The notes under the pieces were generated by a model. The model was not told where the DNA came from and ran no database searches. It saw only the letters and a program-made list of their open reading frames with translations. Made by a program: the position numbers and the translations under genes. From the NCBI GenBank assembly GCA_936928855.1, contig CAKZHZ010000017.1:1-38160 (forward strand): a stretch of DNA of 38,160 nt, given 5' to 3'. Source of the stretch: an uncultured Polycyclovorans sp. (GTDB lineage Bacteria; Pseudomonadota; Gammaproteobacteria; Nevskiales; Nevskiaceae). Of this stretch, positions 15,010-25,108 are shown one piece after another; position 1 is the first letter of the stretch; each line of letters opens with the position of its first letter.

Positions 15010-16857
15010 ATGTTCCGTTTTTTCGAGCGTCGTATCGATCCCTATCCGAAGACGGCAGCTACGCGCCCGCCCGAGGGTCTGTTCGCTTTCCTGCTGCACT
15101 ACTCGCGACCGGTGCTGCCGTGGCTGCTGCTGATGTCCGGCCTGACCGCAATCATTTCGGTGCTGGAAGTCACATTTTTCAGCTTTCTCGGCACGCTGGT
15201 GGACTGGCTGGCGTCGGCGGATCGCGCCACTTTCTTCGCCGACTACGGTGACCGTCTGAAGGCGATGGCGCTGTTGATTGTGGTGGCCTATCCGGTGGCG
15301 GTACTGGCGCAGTCGTTGCTCACCCATCAGGTGATCTTCGGCAACTACCCCATGCGCAGCCGCTGGATGGCGCACCGCTACCTGCTCAACCAGAGTCTGG
15401 CCTTCTTTCAGGAGGAGTTTGCCGGGCGCATCTCGCAGAAGGTGATGCAGACCGCGCTGGCGATCCGCGAGTCGGTCACCAAGGTGCTCGACGTCTTTGT
15501 GTACGTCGGGGTGTATTTCACCGGCGCCGTGGTGCTGATGGGGCAGGCCGATCCGCGCATGATGGTGCCGCTGATGCTGTGGCTGGCCGGTTATCTCGGC
15601 CTGCTGGTCTACTTCGTTCCCAAGTTGCGGCAGGTGTCGATGGCGCAGGCCGACGCGCGGGCACTGATGACCGGCCGGATCGTCGACAGCTACACCAACA
15701 TCCAGACGCTCAAGCTGTTTGCGCACACCGAGCGCGAGCAGCAGTACGCCCGCGAGTCGATGGACGGATTCATGCAGACGGTCTACCGCCAGATGCGCTG
15801 GGTGACGGGGCTGACGGTCAGCCTGCAGAGCCTCAATGCCGCGCTGCTGGCGGCGACCGGCGCGATGGCGGTGTGGGCCTGGCACAGCGCGGCGATGTCG
15901 TTGGGGGCGATCGCGGTGGCGGTGGGGCTGGTGATGCGGATCCGCGGCATGTCCGACTGGATCCTGTGGGAGGTGGCGAGCCTGTTCGAGAACATCGGTA
16001 CCGTGCAGGACGGCATCAACACCCTGTCGCAGCCGCTGGCCGTCACCGACGCGCCGGATGCGCCTGCCCTGAAAGTGCCGGAAGGCGAGATCCGCTTCGA
16101 GCAGCTGCGCTTCCACTATGGCCGGGGCAGCGGCGTGATCGATGCCTTTTCGCTGGCCATTCGTCCGGGTGAGAAGGTCGGGCTGGTCGGCCGCTCGGGT
16201 GCCGGCAAGTCCACGCTGGTGAATCTGCTGCTGCGGTTCTATGACCTTGAGGGCGGACGGATCCTGATCGATGGCCAGGACATCGCCTCGGTCACGCAGG
16301 CGTCGTTGCGGCAGCAGATCGGCATGGTCACGCAGGACACCTCGCTGCTGCACCGGTCGATTGCCGACAACATCCGCTACGGGCGACCGGACGCCAGCGA
16401 TGAGGCGGTCCGCGAGGCCGCGCGTCGCGCCCATGCCGACGCCTTCATCGACACGCTGGAGGACGCGCAGGGCCGGCGGGGGTTCGCCGCCCACGTGGGC
16501 GAACGCGGCGTCAAGCTGTCCGGCGGGCAGCGGCAGCGCATTGCCATCGCCCGGGTGCTGCTCAAGAACGCACCCATCCTGGTGCTCGATGAAGCCACCT
16601 CGGCGCTGGATTCAGAGGTCGAGGCGGCAATCCAGGAACAGCTTTACAGTCTGATGGAAGGCAAGACCGTGATTGCCATCGCCCATCGGCTGTCCACCAT
16701 TGCGGCGATGGACCGGCTGGTGGTGCTCGATGCCGGGCGCGTGGTGGAAACCGGCCGGCACGACGATCTGCTGGCCCGCGACGGGCTGTATGCCGCCCTG
16801 TGGCGGCGGCAGTCCGGCGGGTTCATTGGCTGCGCGCTGGAGGATCGCGCGGCCTGA
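15010..16857 (+). CDS. ABC exporter, fused permease-ATPase (MsbA/multidrug type)
   Basis: The 615-aa half-transporter has six predicted membrane helices in the first ~340 residues, then an ATPase domain with Walker A G-R-S-G-A-G-K-S (394-401), signature L-S-G-G-Q (503-507), Walker B I-L-V-L-D-E (523-528) and the switch histidine in IAIAHRLST. It should work as a homodimer in the inner membrane and export a lipid-like or toxic compound. It follows the SoxR-box FMN reductase by 21 bp on the same strand and is probably in the SoxR regulon as an efflux pump for redox-cycling agents. A general lipid-flippase role is the alternative. Confidence 0.93.
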   Translation: MFRFFERRIDPYPKTAATRPPEGLFAFLLHYSRPVLPWLLLMSGLTAIISVLEVTFFSFLGTLVDWLASADRATFFADYGDRLKAMALLIVVAYPVAVLAQSLLTHQVIFGNYPMRSRWMAHRYLLNQSLAFFQEEFAGRISQKVMQTALAIRESVTKVLDVFVYVGVYFTGAVVLMGQADPRMMVPLMLWLAGYLGLLVYFVPKLRQVSMAQADARALMTGRIVDSYTNIQTLKLFAHTEREQQYARESMDGFMQTVYRQMRWVTGLTVSLQSLNAALLAATGAMAVWAWHSAAMSLGAIAVAVGLVMRIRGMSDWILWEVASLFENIGTVQDGINTLSQPLAVTDAPDAPALKVPEGEIRFEQLRFHYGRGSGVIDAFSLAIRPGEKVGLVGRSGAGKSTLVNLLLRFYDLEGGRILIDGQDIASVTQASLRQQIGMVTQDTSLLHRSIADNIRYGRPDASDEAVREAARRAHADAFIDTLEDAQGRRGFAAHVGERGVKLSGGQRQRIAIARVLLKNAPILVLDEATSALDSEVEAAIQEQLYSLMEGKTVIAIAHRLSTIAAMDRLVVLDAGRVVETGRHDDLLARDGLYAALWRRQSGGFIGCALEDRAA

Positions 16858-16862
16858 AGGGT

Positions 16863-17006
16863 TCAGGTGGGCGTCGGGCCGGTCAGGGCCAGACGCTGAC
16901 GGCTGCGCGAGCGTCGCAGTGCCACCACTTCCATCACGCCCCAGAGCAGCAGGCCTCCCACCACGTGCGGTGGATACGGCATCAGGCGATTGCGGACGGC
17001 ACGCAT
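16863..17006 (-). CDS. small predicted membrane protein (47 aa)
   Basis: The minus strand between the ABC exporter and the peptidase gene holds a 48-codon ORF that begins MRAVRNRLMPYPPHVVGG, has one hydrophobic stretch (residues ~14-30, LLLWGVMEVVAL) and ends in an Arg-rich, then Gly/Pro/Thr tail. A GGAG ribosome site lies seven bases before the ATG. It fills an otherwise empty gap and is convergent with the ABC gene. The membrane helix, ribosome site and lack of another gene on either strand support it; family is not recognised. Confidence 0.5.
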   Translation of the reverse strand: MRAVRNRLMPYPPHVVGGLLLWGVMEVVALRRSRSRQRLALTGPTPT

Positions 17007-17118
17007 GGCGGGCTCCGGTGGAAGAACGACCGCACGGTATCAACGGTGGATGACGGTTCAGTGTCAACAATGTGACATCGTCGACGGCTACCCTGCGCAG
17101 GTTCCCAGGAGCCCCCAC

Positions 17119-18147
17119 GTGCGCGACGCACCTGTTACCGACGACCCTGATGATCTCGAAGGCCTGATCGCCCGTGCGCCCGCCAGCGTGCGGTCGGAAT
17201 CGGTGGGGGAGGTGACCATCGGTGAGCGACACTTTCCGCTGCGGGTGGTGACGCTCGGCAATCCCGACCCGGCAGTGCCGGCTGTCGGCTTCTTCGGGGG
17301 CGTGCACGGACTGGAGCGTATCGGCAGCGAGGTGGTGCTGGCCTATCTGCAGTCACTGCTGATGCGGCTGCAATGGGATACCGTGCTGCATGCCCAGCTG
17401 GAGCGCTTGCGGCTGGTATTCATGCCGCGCGTCAACCCGGGCGGCCTGTGGCTGGGGACCCGCGCCAACCCTCGGGGCGTCGACCTCATGCGCAATGCGC
17501 CGGTGGATGCAACCGAGGCGGTCCCGTTCATGGTGGGCGGGCAACGTATCAGCCGCGAATTGCCCTGGTATCGGGGCGCCGCCGACGCGGGTATGGAGAT
17601 CGAGAGCGCCGCGCTTTGCCACGTGGTGGAGCGCGAACTGCTCGGCCGTCCGTTCAGCATCGCGGTGGACTGCCATTCCGGCTTCGGCATGCACGACCGG
17701 CTGTGGTTCCCCTATGCCCACACGCGGGCGCCGATCCGGCACCTGCCCGAGGTGCATGCGCTGCGCACCATCTTCGAACAGGCGAATGTGCATCACCGCT
17801 ACGTGTTCGAGCCGCAAAGCCTGCAGTACCTCACCCACGGCGATTTGTGGGACCACCTGTATCAACGTTCGCTGGAAAGCACTGGCCGCATCTTCCTGCC
17901 TCTGACCCTGGAAATGGGTTCGTGGCTGTGGATCAAGAAGAACCCGCGCCAGCTGTTCTCGCGCATGGGCATCTTCAATCCGCTGATCCGCCATCGCCAA
18001 CACCGTGTGATGCGGCGGCAGCTGGCCCTGCTGCAGTTCTTCACCCATGCGGCGGTCAGCCATCCGCGCTGGCTGCCCACCGGCGACGACCGCCTGCGGC
18101 ATGCCGCCGAGGCGCAGGCGCGCTGGTACGGCGGAACGGATTCATGA
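17119..18147 (+). CDS. M14-family zinc carboxypeptidase / succinylglutamate-desuccinylase-like
   Basis: The 342-aa protein has the M14 zinc site H63-x-x-E66 (FFGGVHGLERIGSE) plus His186 (D-C-H-S-G-F-G), and a catalytic glutamate candidate Glu265 (L-T-L-E-M-G-S-W). Substrate-contact arginines are likely in NPRGVDLMRN. Members remove C-terminal residues or acyl groups from amides; the exact substrate is unknown. A GTG at 17119 is chosen because a perfect AGGAG lies seven bases upstream. The longer frame from 16990 has no ribosome site and reads into non-family sequence. The stop overlaps the next hydrolase start (ATGA). Confidence 0.85.
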   Translation: MRDAPVTDDPDDLEGLIARAPASVRSESVGEVTIGERHFPLRVVTLGNPDPAVPAVGFFGGVHGLERIGSEVVLAYLQSLLMRLQWDTVLHAQLERLRLVFMPRVNPGGLWLGTRANPRGVDLMRNAPVDATEAVPFMVGGQRISRELPWYRGAADAGMEIESAALCHVVERELLGRPFSIAVDCHSGFGMHDRLWFPYAHTRAPIRHLPEVHALRTIFEQANVHHRYVFEPQSLQYLTHGDLWDHLYQRSLESTGRIFLPLTLEMGSWLWIKKNPRQLFSRMGIFNPLIRHRQHRVMRRQLALLQFFTHAAVSHPRWLPTGDDRLRHAAEAQARWYGGTDS

Positions 18148-18908
18148 CGCGCAACGCCACCTGGGTTTTGCTGCGCGGCCTGATGCGCGACCGACGTCAC
18201 TGGGGTAGCTTCCCGGCGCAGTTGGGGCAGGCGCTGCCGGGGGCGCATATCGTGCCAGTGGACCTGCCGGGCAACGGCAGCCTCTATGCACGACAGAGCC
18301 CCGATTCGGTCGCTGCCATGGCGGCCTCCGTGCGCGATCAGCTGCGACAGCTCGGCCGGCCGCCGCCCTATCACGTGGTGGCGATGTCGCTGGGGGCCAT
18401 GGTCACCGTGGCCTGGGCCGAGGCCCACCCCGACGAACTGGCCGGCGCGGTGCTCATCAACACCAGCCTGCGGCCCTACAGCCGTTTCCACGAACGACTG
18501 CGCCCGGCGGCCTGGCCGCTGCTGTTGCGCCTGGCGCTGGGTCAGCCCGGCCCGGCGGCGGTGGAAGCCGGCATCCTGCAGCTGACCACCCGCAGCCCGG
18601 CCGCCGCCACCGTGCTGCCGCAGTGGATCGCGTGGCGGCAGTCCCACCCGGTGAGTCGCGGCAACGCCCTGCGCCAGCTGCGCGCCGCGATCCGTTATCG
18701 CGCGCCCCAAACGCCACCGCGCGTCCCCATGCTGCTGCTCAACGGCGCCGCCGACGGCCTCGTGAGCCCGCGCTGTTCGGCGCGACTGGCGCAGGCCTGG
18801 GGGCTGCCCCTGCGGGTGCACCCCGAGGCCGGCCACGACCTGCCGCTGGACGACGGTGCCTGGGTGGCGGCACAGGTGGCGGACTGGGCGGAGGCGACAA
18901 TCCCCTAA
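18144..18908 (+). CDS. alpha/beta hydrolase
   Basis: The 254-aa cytoplasmic protein has a lid-containing alpha/beta-hydrolase fold: LLRGLMRDRRHWGSF after strand 3, nucleophile Ser82 in A-M-S-L-G (Ala replaces the first Gly of G-x-S-x-G), acid in NGAADGLVSP and catalytic His in EAGHDLPLDD. No signal peptide is visible. It is co-translated with the M14 peptidase (4-base overlap), so the two may act on the same ester/amide-containing compound. The true substrate is not recognisable. Confidence 0.88.
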   Translation: MTRNATWVLLRGLMRDRRHWGSFPAQLGQALPGAHIVPVDLPGNGSLYARQSPDSVAAMAASVRDQLRQLGRPPPYHVVAMSLGAMVTVAWAEAHPDELAGAVLINTSLRPYSRFHERLRPAAWPLLLRLALGQPGPAAVEAGILQLTTRSPAAATVLPQWIAWRQSHPVSRGNALRQLRAAIRYRAPQTPPRVPMLLLNGAADGLVSPRCSARLAQAWGLPLRVHPEAGHDLPLDDGAWVAAQVADWAEATIP

Positions 18909-18911
18909 ACG

Positions 18912-18928
18912 GGTGAGTCGGACTCACC
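18912..18928. promoter_or_regulatory. perfect palindrome upstream of acyl-CoA carboxylase operon
   Basis: GGTGAGTCGGACTCACC has two 8-bp arms around a single G. It lies 45 bp before the crotonase start and just after the preceding hydrolase gene. There is no T-run after it, so a terminator is unlikely. As the operon includes a TetR regulator as its second gene, a TetR operator is the best guess. Confidence 0.55.
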
Positions 18929-18973
18929 AGCTTTGCGGCAGGCTGCGCGCCAATCCCCAATCTGGTGACTGGC

Positions 18974-19756
18974 ATGTCCGATGACGTCCTGATCGAACGC
19001 CGCGGCGCGGTGCAGTGGATCACGATCAACCGCGAGGCGCGGCGCAACGCGCTCAATGAAGGCGTGGTGCGGCGCATCGATGCCGGCATCGTCGCGGCGA
19101 TGGCCGATGGCGACTGCCGCGCCATCGTCATCACCGGTGCCGGTGACAAGGCCTTCTGTGCCGGGGCCGATCTCGCCAAGGGCACCAAGGGCTTTGCCTT
19201 CGCGGTCGACTTCGCCCGGCCTCAGCACTACATCGTGGAGCTGTTCCAGCGGCTGGAGCAGTGCACCCTGCCGGTGATCGCGCGCGTCAATGGCCACGTC
19301 ATGGCCGGCGGCTTCGGGCTGCTCTGCGCCTGCGACCTGGCGATTGCCGCCGACGACATCCGCATCGGCACCACCGAACCCAAGATCGGGGTCACCCCGA
19401 TGATGATCCTGCCCTACATGCAGCGTCTGCTGCCGCCGCGCCAGTTGCAGGAGATGTGCATCACCGGCGAGCAGTTCAGTGCCGCCGAAGCGCTGCAGTG
19501 GGGGGTGATGAATTACGTGGTGCCACGCGCCGAACTGGACGCCAAGCTGGACTGGCTGCTGGCCCGTATCACTGACAAGTCGCCCACCGCGCTGCGGCTC
19601 GGCAAGCAGGCCTTCCACGCCATGCGGGACATGGCGCTACCGCAGGCGCTGGAGTACGCCAAGGTGATGGTGCCGGTGATGTCGAGCACCGAGGACGCGA
19701 AGGAAGGCATGGCCGCCTTCCAGGACAAGCGCCCGCCGCAGTTCACTGGAAACTGA
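18974..19756 (+). CDS. enoyl-CoA hydratase family protein (3-methylglutaconyl/isohexenylglutaconyl-CoA hydratase-like)
   Basis: The 260-aa crotonase has the oxyanion segment GAGDKAFCAGADL (residues ~55-67) and MAGGFGLLCACD. The position of hydratase Glu144 is Gly115, whereas the second acid is kept as Glu135 (TTEPKIGVTP). Some methylglutaconyl-CoA hydratases of the LiuC/AtuE group also lack the first Glu and sit next to biotin-dependent carboxylases, as here. This suggests a hydration or isomerisation step on the carboxylated acyl-CoA. The ATG has no strong ribosome site; a GTG nine bases earlier is an alternative. It is the first gene after the palindrome. Confidence 0.87.
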   Translation: MSDDVLIERRGAVQWITINREARRNALNEGVVRRIDAGIVAAMADGDCRAIVITGAGDKAFCAGADLAKGTKGFAFAVDFARPQHYIVELFQRLEQCTLPVIARVNGHVMAGGFGLLCACDLAIAADDIRIGTTEPKIGVTPMMILPYMQRLLPPRQLQEMCITGEQFSAAEALQWGVMNYVVPRAELDAKLDWLLARITDKSPTALRLGKQAFHAMRDMALPQALEYAKVMVPVMSSTEDAKEGMAAFQDKRPPQFTGN

Positions 19757-19760
19757 GGTC

Positions 19761-20410
19761 ATGGCGGCCCGCAAACCCGCTGCGCGGATGGACCGCGAAG
19801 CGCGCATCGACCACATTCTGGTGGCGGCCCGCGACCTGTTTCGCGAACGCGGCTACGAGGCGGTCTCCATGTGCGAGATTGCCGGCCGGGTGGGCGTGGT
19901 CGAAGGCCTGCTCTACAAGTACTTCGCCACCAAGCGGGCCCTGCTGATGGCGGTGCTGACGCACTGGTACGAGGACCTGTTCGGTGATTACACCCGTGAG
20001 CTGACCGGCATTGAAGGCCATCGCGAGCGCCTCTACCGGCTGATCTGGCGCCATCTCCGCGCGGTGCGCGACGACCCCCGGCTGTGTCGGCTGATGTTCC
20101 GCGAGGTGCAGTCGGAGCGGGACTACCACGGTACCGAACTGCACCGCCTCAACCGGCGCTACACCGGCCTGCTGCTGCAGGTGATCACCGCCGGTGTCAG
20201 CGCCGGCGAGTTCCGCGCCGACCTGCCGCCGACACTGTTGCGGTCGATGATCTACGGCGGTATCGAACATCACTGCTGGAACTATGTGCACGGCCGCGGA
20301 CGACTGGATGTCGATCAGCTGGCCGAACAGATCACGCGCCTGCTGTGCGAGGGCCTGACGCCGCCAGCGGGTCGCCGCCCTCGTCTCGTCCGCTCCACCG
20401 GAAGCCCCAC

Positions 20411-20414
<4 letters not shown>
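19761..20414 (+). CDS. TetR/AcrR-family regulator
   Basis: The 217-aa protein has the TetR N-terminal HTH (IDHILVAARDLFRERGYEAVSMCEIAGRVGVVEGLLYKYFATKRALL, about residues 17-60) and a helical ligand-binding domain. It is embedded inside the operon, four bp after the crotonase and overlapping the biotin carboxylase start by four bases, so it is co-expressed with its probable targets. The ligand is likely an acyl-CoA of the pathway, by analogy with other TetR regulators of acyl-CoA catabolism; the perfect palindrome at 18912-18928 is the candidate operator. Confidence 0.92.
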
Positions 20415-21916
<1,502 letters not shown>

Positions 21917-21926
21917 GACGTCCACC

Positions 21927-22433
21927 ATGCAACATGCCTTCAAACGGGGTGACGATACCCACAGCCTGGCGCTGTCGCGCAGTGCCCACGGCTACCGCCT
22001 CCACCTCGACGGCCAGACCGTGGCGGTGGATCTGCGCGAAGGGGCCGACCACAGCCTGTGGCTGACCGTGGGCAAGCGCCGCGTGCCGGTGGTGATCGCC
22101 ACCCACGGGGACGATGTGTTCGTTCATCTGGAGGGCGAGGCCCACCAGCTGCGCTACCAGCACCCGCTGGATCGCCTGGCCGCCGCTGCCGCCGGCAATG
22201 CCGAGGACCTCATCCGTGCGCCCATGCCCGGCAGCATCGTCAGCCTGGCGGTGAAGGCAGGCGACGCCGTCAGCAAGGGCCAGACCCTGCTGGTGATGGA
22301 GAGCATGAAGATGGAAACCACCCTCGCCGCACCGCGCGACGGCGTGATCGCCGAGGTGAGTTTTGAGCAGGGACAGACCTTCGACCGCGATGCCCTGCTG
22401 CTCAGCCTGGAACCGATGGAGAAGTCGGCATGA
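21927..22433 (+). CDS. biotin carboxyl carrier protein subunit
   Basis: The 168-aa protein has a C-terminal biotinyl domain (residues ~95-165) with the target lysine Lys128 in E-S-M-K-M-E and the APMPGSIVSLAVKAGDAV lead-in. The N-terminal ~90 residues match the linker region that normally joins biotin carboxylase and carrier in MccA-like alpha subunits. The gene therefore appears to be the detached C-terminal part of an alpha subunit. The start follows a TAG stop by 10 bp, and the stop overlaps the carboxyltransferase start (ATGA). Confidence 0.92.
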   Translation: MQHAFKRGDDTHSLALSRSAHGYRLHLDGQTVAVDLREGADHSLWLTVGKRRVPVVIATHGDDVFVHLEGEAHQLRYQHPLDRLAAAAAGNAEDLIRAPMPGSIVSLAVKAGDAVSKGQTLLVMESMKMETTLAAPRDGVIAEVSFEQGQTFDRDALLLSLEPMEKSA

Positions 22434-24037
22434 AGCGTATTGAATCCCGGCTCAACACCGCCTCGGCCGAGTTCCAGGCCAATGCCGAACACAACCGCCG
22501 GCTGGCCGCGGCGTTTCGCGAAAAGCAGCGTGCCGTGCGCGAGGATCGCCCGCAGCGCGACATCGACCGGCTGCGCAAGCAGGACAAGCTGCTGGTGCGC
22601 GAACGCCTGCAACTGCTGCTGGACCCGGGCACGCCGTTCCTGGAGCTGTCGTCGCTGGCGGCCAACGAGGCCTACGGTGGCGACGTGCCGGGCGCCGGCT
22701 GCGTCACCGGCATCGGCATCGTCAGCGGACGGGAAGTGGTCATCAATGCCGGCGACGCCTCGGTGAAAGGGGGCGCCTGGTATCCGCTCACCGTGAAGAA
22801 GACCGTGCGTGCGCTCGACATCGCCATCGAGAACCGCCTGCCGGTGGTGCACCTGTGCGATTCCGCCGGCGGCTTCCTGCCGCTGCAGGCCGACCTGTTC
22901 GCCGACAAGTACATGGCCGGTCGCATCTTCCGCAACCAGTGCATGCTGTCGAAGATGGGCGTGCAGCAGGTGTCCGTCGTACTGGGGCACTGCACCGCCG
23001 GCGGCGCCTACGTGCCGGGGCTGTCGGACTACAACGTCATCGTGCGCGGCACCGGCGCCATCTTCCTCGCCGGCCCGCCGCTGGTGAAGGCGGCCACCGG
23101 CGAGGAAGTGAGCGTCGACGAGCTGGGCGGCTGCGACATGCACACCAGCGTTTCCGGCACCGCCGACTATCCCGCCGGTTCCGAAGAGGAAGCCATCGCC
23201 ATCGCCCGCGACATCGTGGCGCAGTTCAAGCGGCCGCAGAAGGCGCACATCGAATGGCAGCCGCCGGAAGCGCCGCACTACGATCCCGCCGAGCTGTACG
23301 GCGTGCTGCCGCGTGACATCAAGGCGCAGTTCGACATGCACGAGGTGATCGCACGTCTGGTCGACGGCTCCCGCTTCCACGAGTACCAGCCGAACTACGG
23401 CAAGACGCTGATCTGCGGCTATGCCCACCTGTGGGGCTACAAGATCGGCATCCTCGCCAACAACGGCGTGCTGTTCAACGACAGCGCGCTCAAGGGCGCC
23501 CACTTCATCGAACTGTGCAACCAGGCGCGCACCCCCATTGTCTTCCTGCAGAACATCACCGGTTTCATGGTGGGCAAGGAGTACGAGCGCCGCGGCATCA
23601 CCAAGGACGGCGCCAAGATGATCATGGCGGTCTCCAACTGCGAGGTGCCCAAGTTCACGGTGATGTGCCACGGCAGTTTCGGCGCCGGCAACTACGGCAT
23701 GAGCGGTCGCGCCTTCGACAGCCGCTTCCTGTTCAGCTGGCCGCAGAGCCAGATCAGCGTGATGGGGGCCGAGCAGGCCGCCAACACCCTGGCCGACGTC
23801 AAGATCCGCCAGTTGCAGAAGCAGGGGCGGCAGCTGTCGCCGGCCGAGATCGACGCCATCCGCGACCCGGTGCTGGGCGAGTTCAAGCGCAAGCAGAGCG
23901 CCTACTGGTCCACCTCCGAGATGTGGGACGACGGCATGCTCGACCCGGTGGATACCCGCAACGCCCTCGGCATCGCGCTGTCGGCGGCGCTCAACACGCC
24001 CATCGGGGATCCGCGCTACGGGGTGTTCCGGATGTGA
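22430..24037 (+). CDS. acyl-CoA carboxylase, carboxyltransferase subunit (methylcrotonyl/geranyl-CoA type)
   Basis: At 535 aa it matches the length and layout of MccB/AtuC-type beta subunits: an N-terminal crotonase-fold half with CTAGGAYVPGLSD (residues ~186-198), and a C-terminal half with LQNITGFMVGKEYERRGITKDGAKM and CHGSFGAGNYGMSGRAF. It transfers the carboxyl from biotin to the gamma carbon of an enoyl-CoA. Deviations such as VVLGHCTAGG and SDYNVIVRGTG set it apart from housekeeping MccB, so the substrate could be methylcrotonyl-, geranyl- or another branched enoyl-CoA. It ends the operon, and an HSL-type esterase follows. Confidence 0.93.
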   Translation: MKRIESRLNTASAEFQANAEHNRRLAAAFREKQRAVREDRPQRDIDRLRKQDKLLVRERLQLLLDPGTPFLELSSLAANEAYGGDVPGAGCVTGIGIVSGREVVINAGDASVKGGAWYPLTVKKTVRALDIAIENRLPVVHLCDSAGGFLPLQADLFADKYMAGRIFRNQCMLSKMGVQQVSVVLGHCTAGGAYVPGLSDYNVIVRGTGAIFLAGPPLVKAATGEEVSVDELGGCDMHTSVSGTADYPAGSEEEAIAIARDIVAQFKRPQKAHIEWQPPEAPHYDPAELYGVLPRDIKAQFDMHEVIARLVDGSRFHEYQPNYGKTLICGYAHLWGYKIGILANNGVLFNDSALKGAHFIELCNQARTPIVFLQNITGFMVGKEYERRGITKDGAKMIMAVSNCEVPKFTVMCHGSFGAGNYGMSGRAFDSRFLFSWPQSQISVMGAEQAANTLADVKIRQLQKQGRQLSPAEIDAIRDPVLGEFKRKQSAYWSTSEMWDDGMLDPVDTRNALGIALSAALNTPIGDPRYGVFRM

Positions 24038-24091
24038 CCGGGCTCGCCTGAACGGATGACGTCGGCCGCCCCGCGCGGACTACACTGCGCC

Positions 24092-25108
24092 ATGGACACG
24101 ACCTCGCCCGATTCACCCGCCCCGGCAATGCCCGCAGTGCTGCCATTGCCAGCCGAGCAGGTGGTGCGTCACCGCGACATCGTCATCAGCGGGCGCAGCC
24201 GCGCCATCATCTGGTTGCTGAAAACCTTCCTGCGGCCGTGGCTGGCGCGGGTGGTGCGCGGCAGCGACGAGCAGATCGCCAAAGTGCAGTTGCGCATGTC
24301 GCGCATGCGCTGTCCCGACACCCACGGCCTGCCATTGGACTACGTGCCGATCGGTCGGGTGCCGTCCCATGTGTTCGGTGATCTGCGCGACACCGGCAAG
24401 CCGGTGCTGCTGTGGTTGCACGGGGGCGCCTTCATCCTGCCGGCCTCACCACCCGCGCATCTGGAAATGGTGGCGGGACTGGCGGCGCGTGCGCAGATGC
24501 ACGGAGTGGTGCCGGACTACCGGCTGGCACCGCGCAACCGCTTTCCGGCGGCGCTGGACGACTGCGAGATGATCTACCGCAGCCTGCTCGATCTGGGCTT
24601 TCCCGCCAGCCGCATCATCGTCGGTGGCGACTCTGCCGGTGGCAACCTCACGCTGGGCCTGTTGCAGCGCATCCGCAAGCGTGGCTGGTCGATGCCGGCG
24701 GCGGCGATACCGGTGTCGCCCGCTACCGAGATGGGGCGCATCCATGCGCCGCCCTCGCGGCCGTTCAAGTCGGGCGTCGATCCCATTCTGCCGATCGCGG
24801 CCCTGCAGCGGGTCGATGAGCTGTATGCCGGCGACTGGGATGCCAGCGACCCCGAGCTGTCACCGCTGTTCGCGGACTGCGTCGGGTTTCCGCCGCTGTA
24901 CTTCCTCGCCAGCGATGCCGAGGTGCTGCTCGACGACACCGTGCTGCTGGCGCGCAAGGCGGCGGCCCAGGGCGTGGACGTCACCTGCGAGATCTGGCCG
25001 CGTCTGCCGCATGCCTTCCCGCTGTTCGGCGCCCTGTTTCCGGAGGCCCGGCAGTCGCGCAAGGCCATCCTGGACTTCATTCAACAGCAGCTGAGGGTCT
25101 CGCCATGA
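24092..25108 (+). CDS. HSL-family alpha/beta hydrolase (esterase)
   Basis: The 338-aa product carries the hormone-sensitive-lipase signature: H110-G-G for the oxyanion hole, nucleophile Ser181 in G-D-S-A-G-G, the acid in SDAEVLLDD and His in LPHAFPLF. It has no classical signal peptide, though residues ~40-55 are hydrophobic. The ATG at 24092 is preferred; an in-frame ATG at 24056 adds 12 residues of poor quality. Neither has a strong ribosome site, and TACACT directly before 24092 could be a -10 of a leaderless transcript. The stop overlaps the next lipase gene (ATGA), so the pair is co-translated. Confidence 0.88.
   Translation: MDTTSPDSPAPAMPAVLPLPAEQVVRHRDIVISGRSRAIIWLLKTFLRPWLARVVRGSDEQIAKVQLRMSRMRCPDTHGLPLDYVPIGRVPSHVFGDLRDTGKPVLLWLHGGAFILPASPPAHLEMVAGLAARAQMHGVVPDYRLAPRNRFPAALDDCEMIYRSLLDLGFPASRIIVGGDSAGGNLTLGLLQRIRKRGWSMPAAAIPVSPATEMGRIHAPPSRPFKSGVDPILPIAALQRVDELYAGDWDASDPELSPLFADCVGFPPLYFLASDAEVLLDDTVLLARKAAAQGVDVTCEIWPRLPHAFPLFGALFPEARQSRKAILDFIQQQLRVSP

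Noticed and set aside
14359..16494. 711-codon minus-strand frame opposite the FMN reductase and ABC exporter
   Set aside because: Composition is typical of an antisense shadow, and it covers genes with full Walker and flavodoxin motifs.
17062..17077. TGTCA-N6-TGACA inverted repeat upstream of the M14 peptidase
   Set aside because: Arms of only five bases with no matching second copy or regulator nearby; likely to occur by chance.
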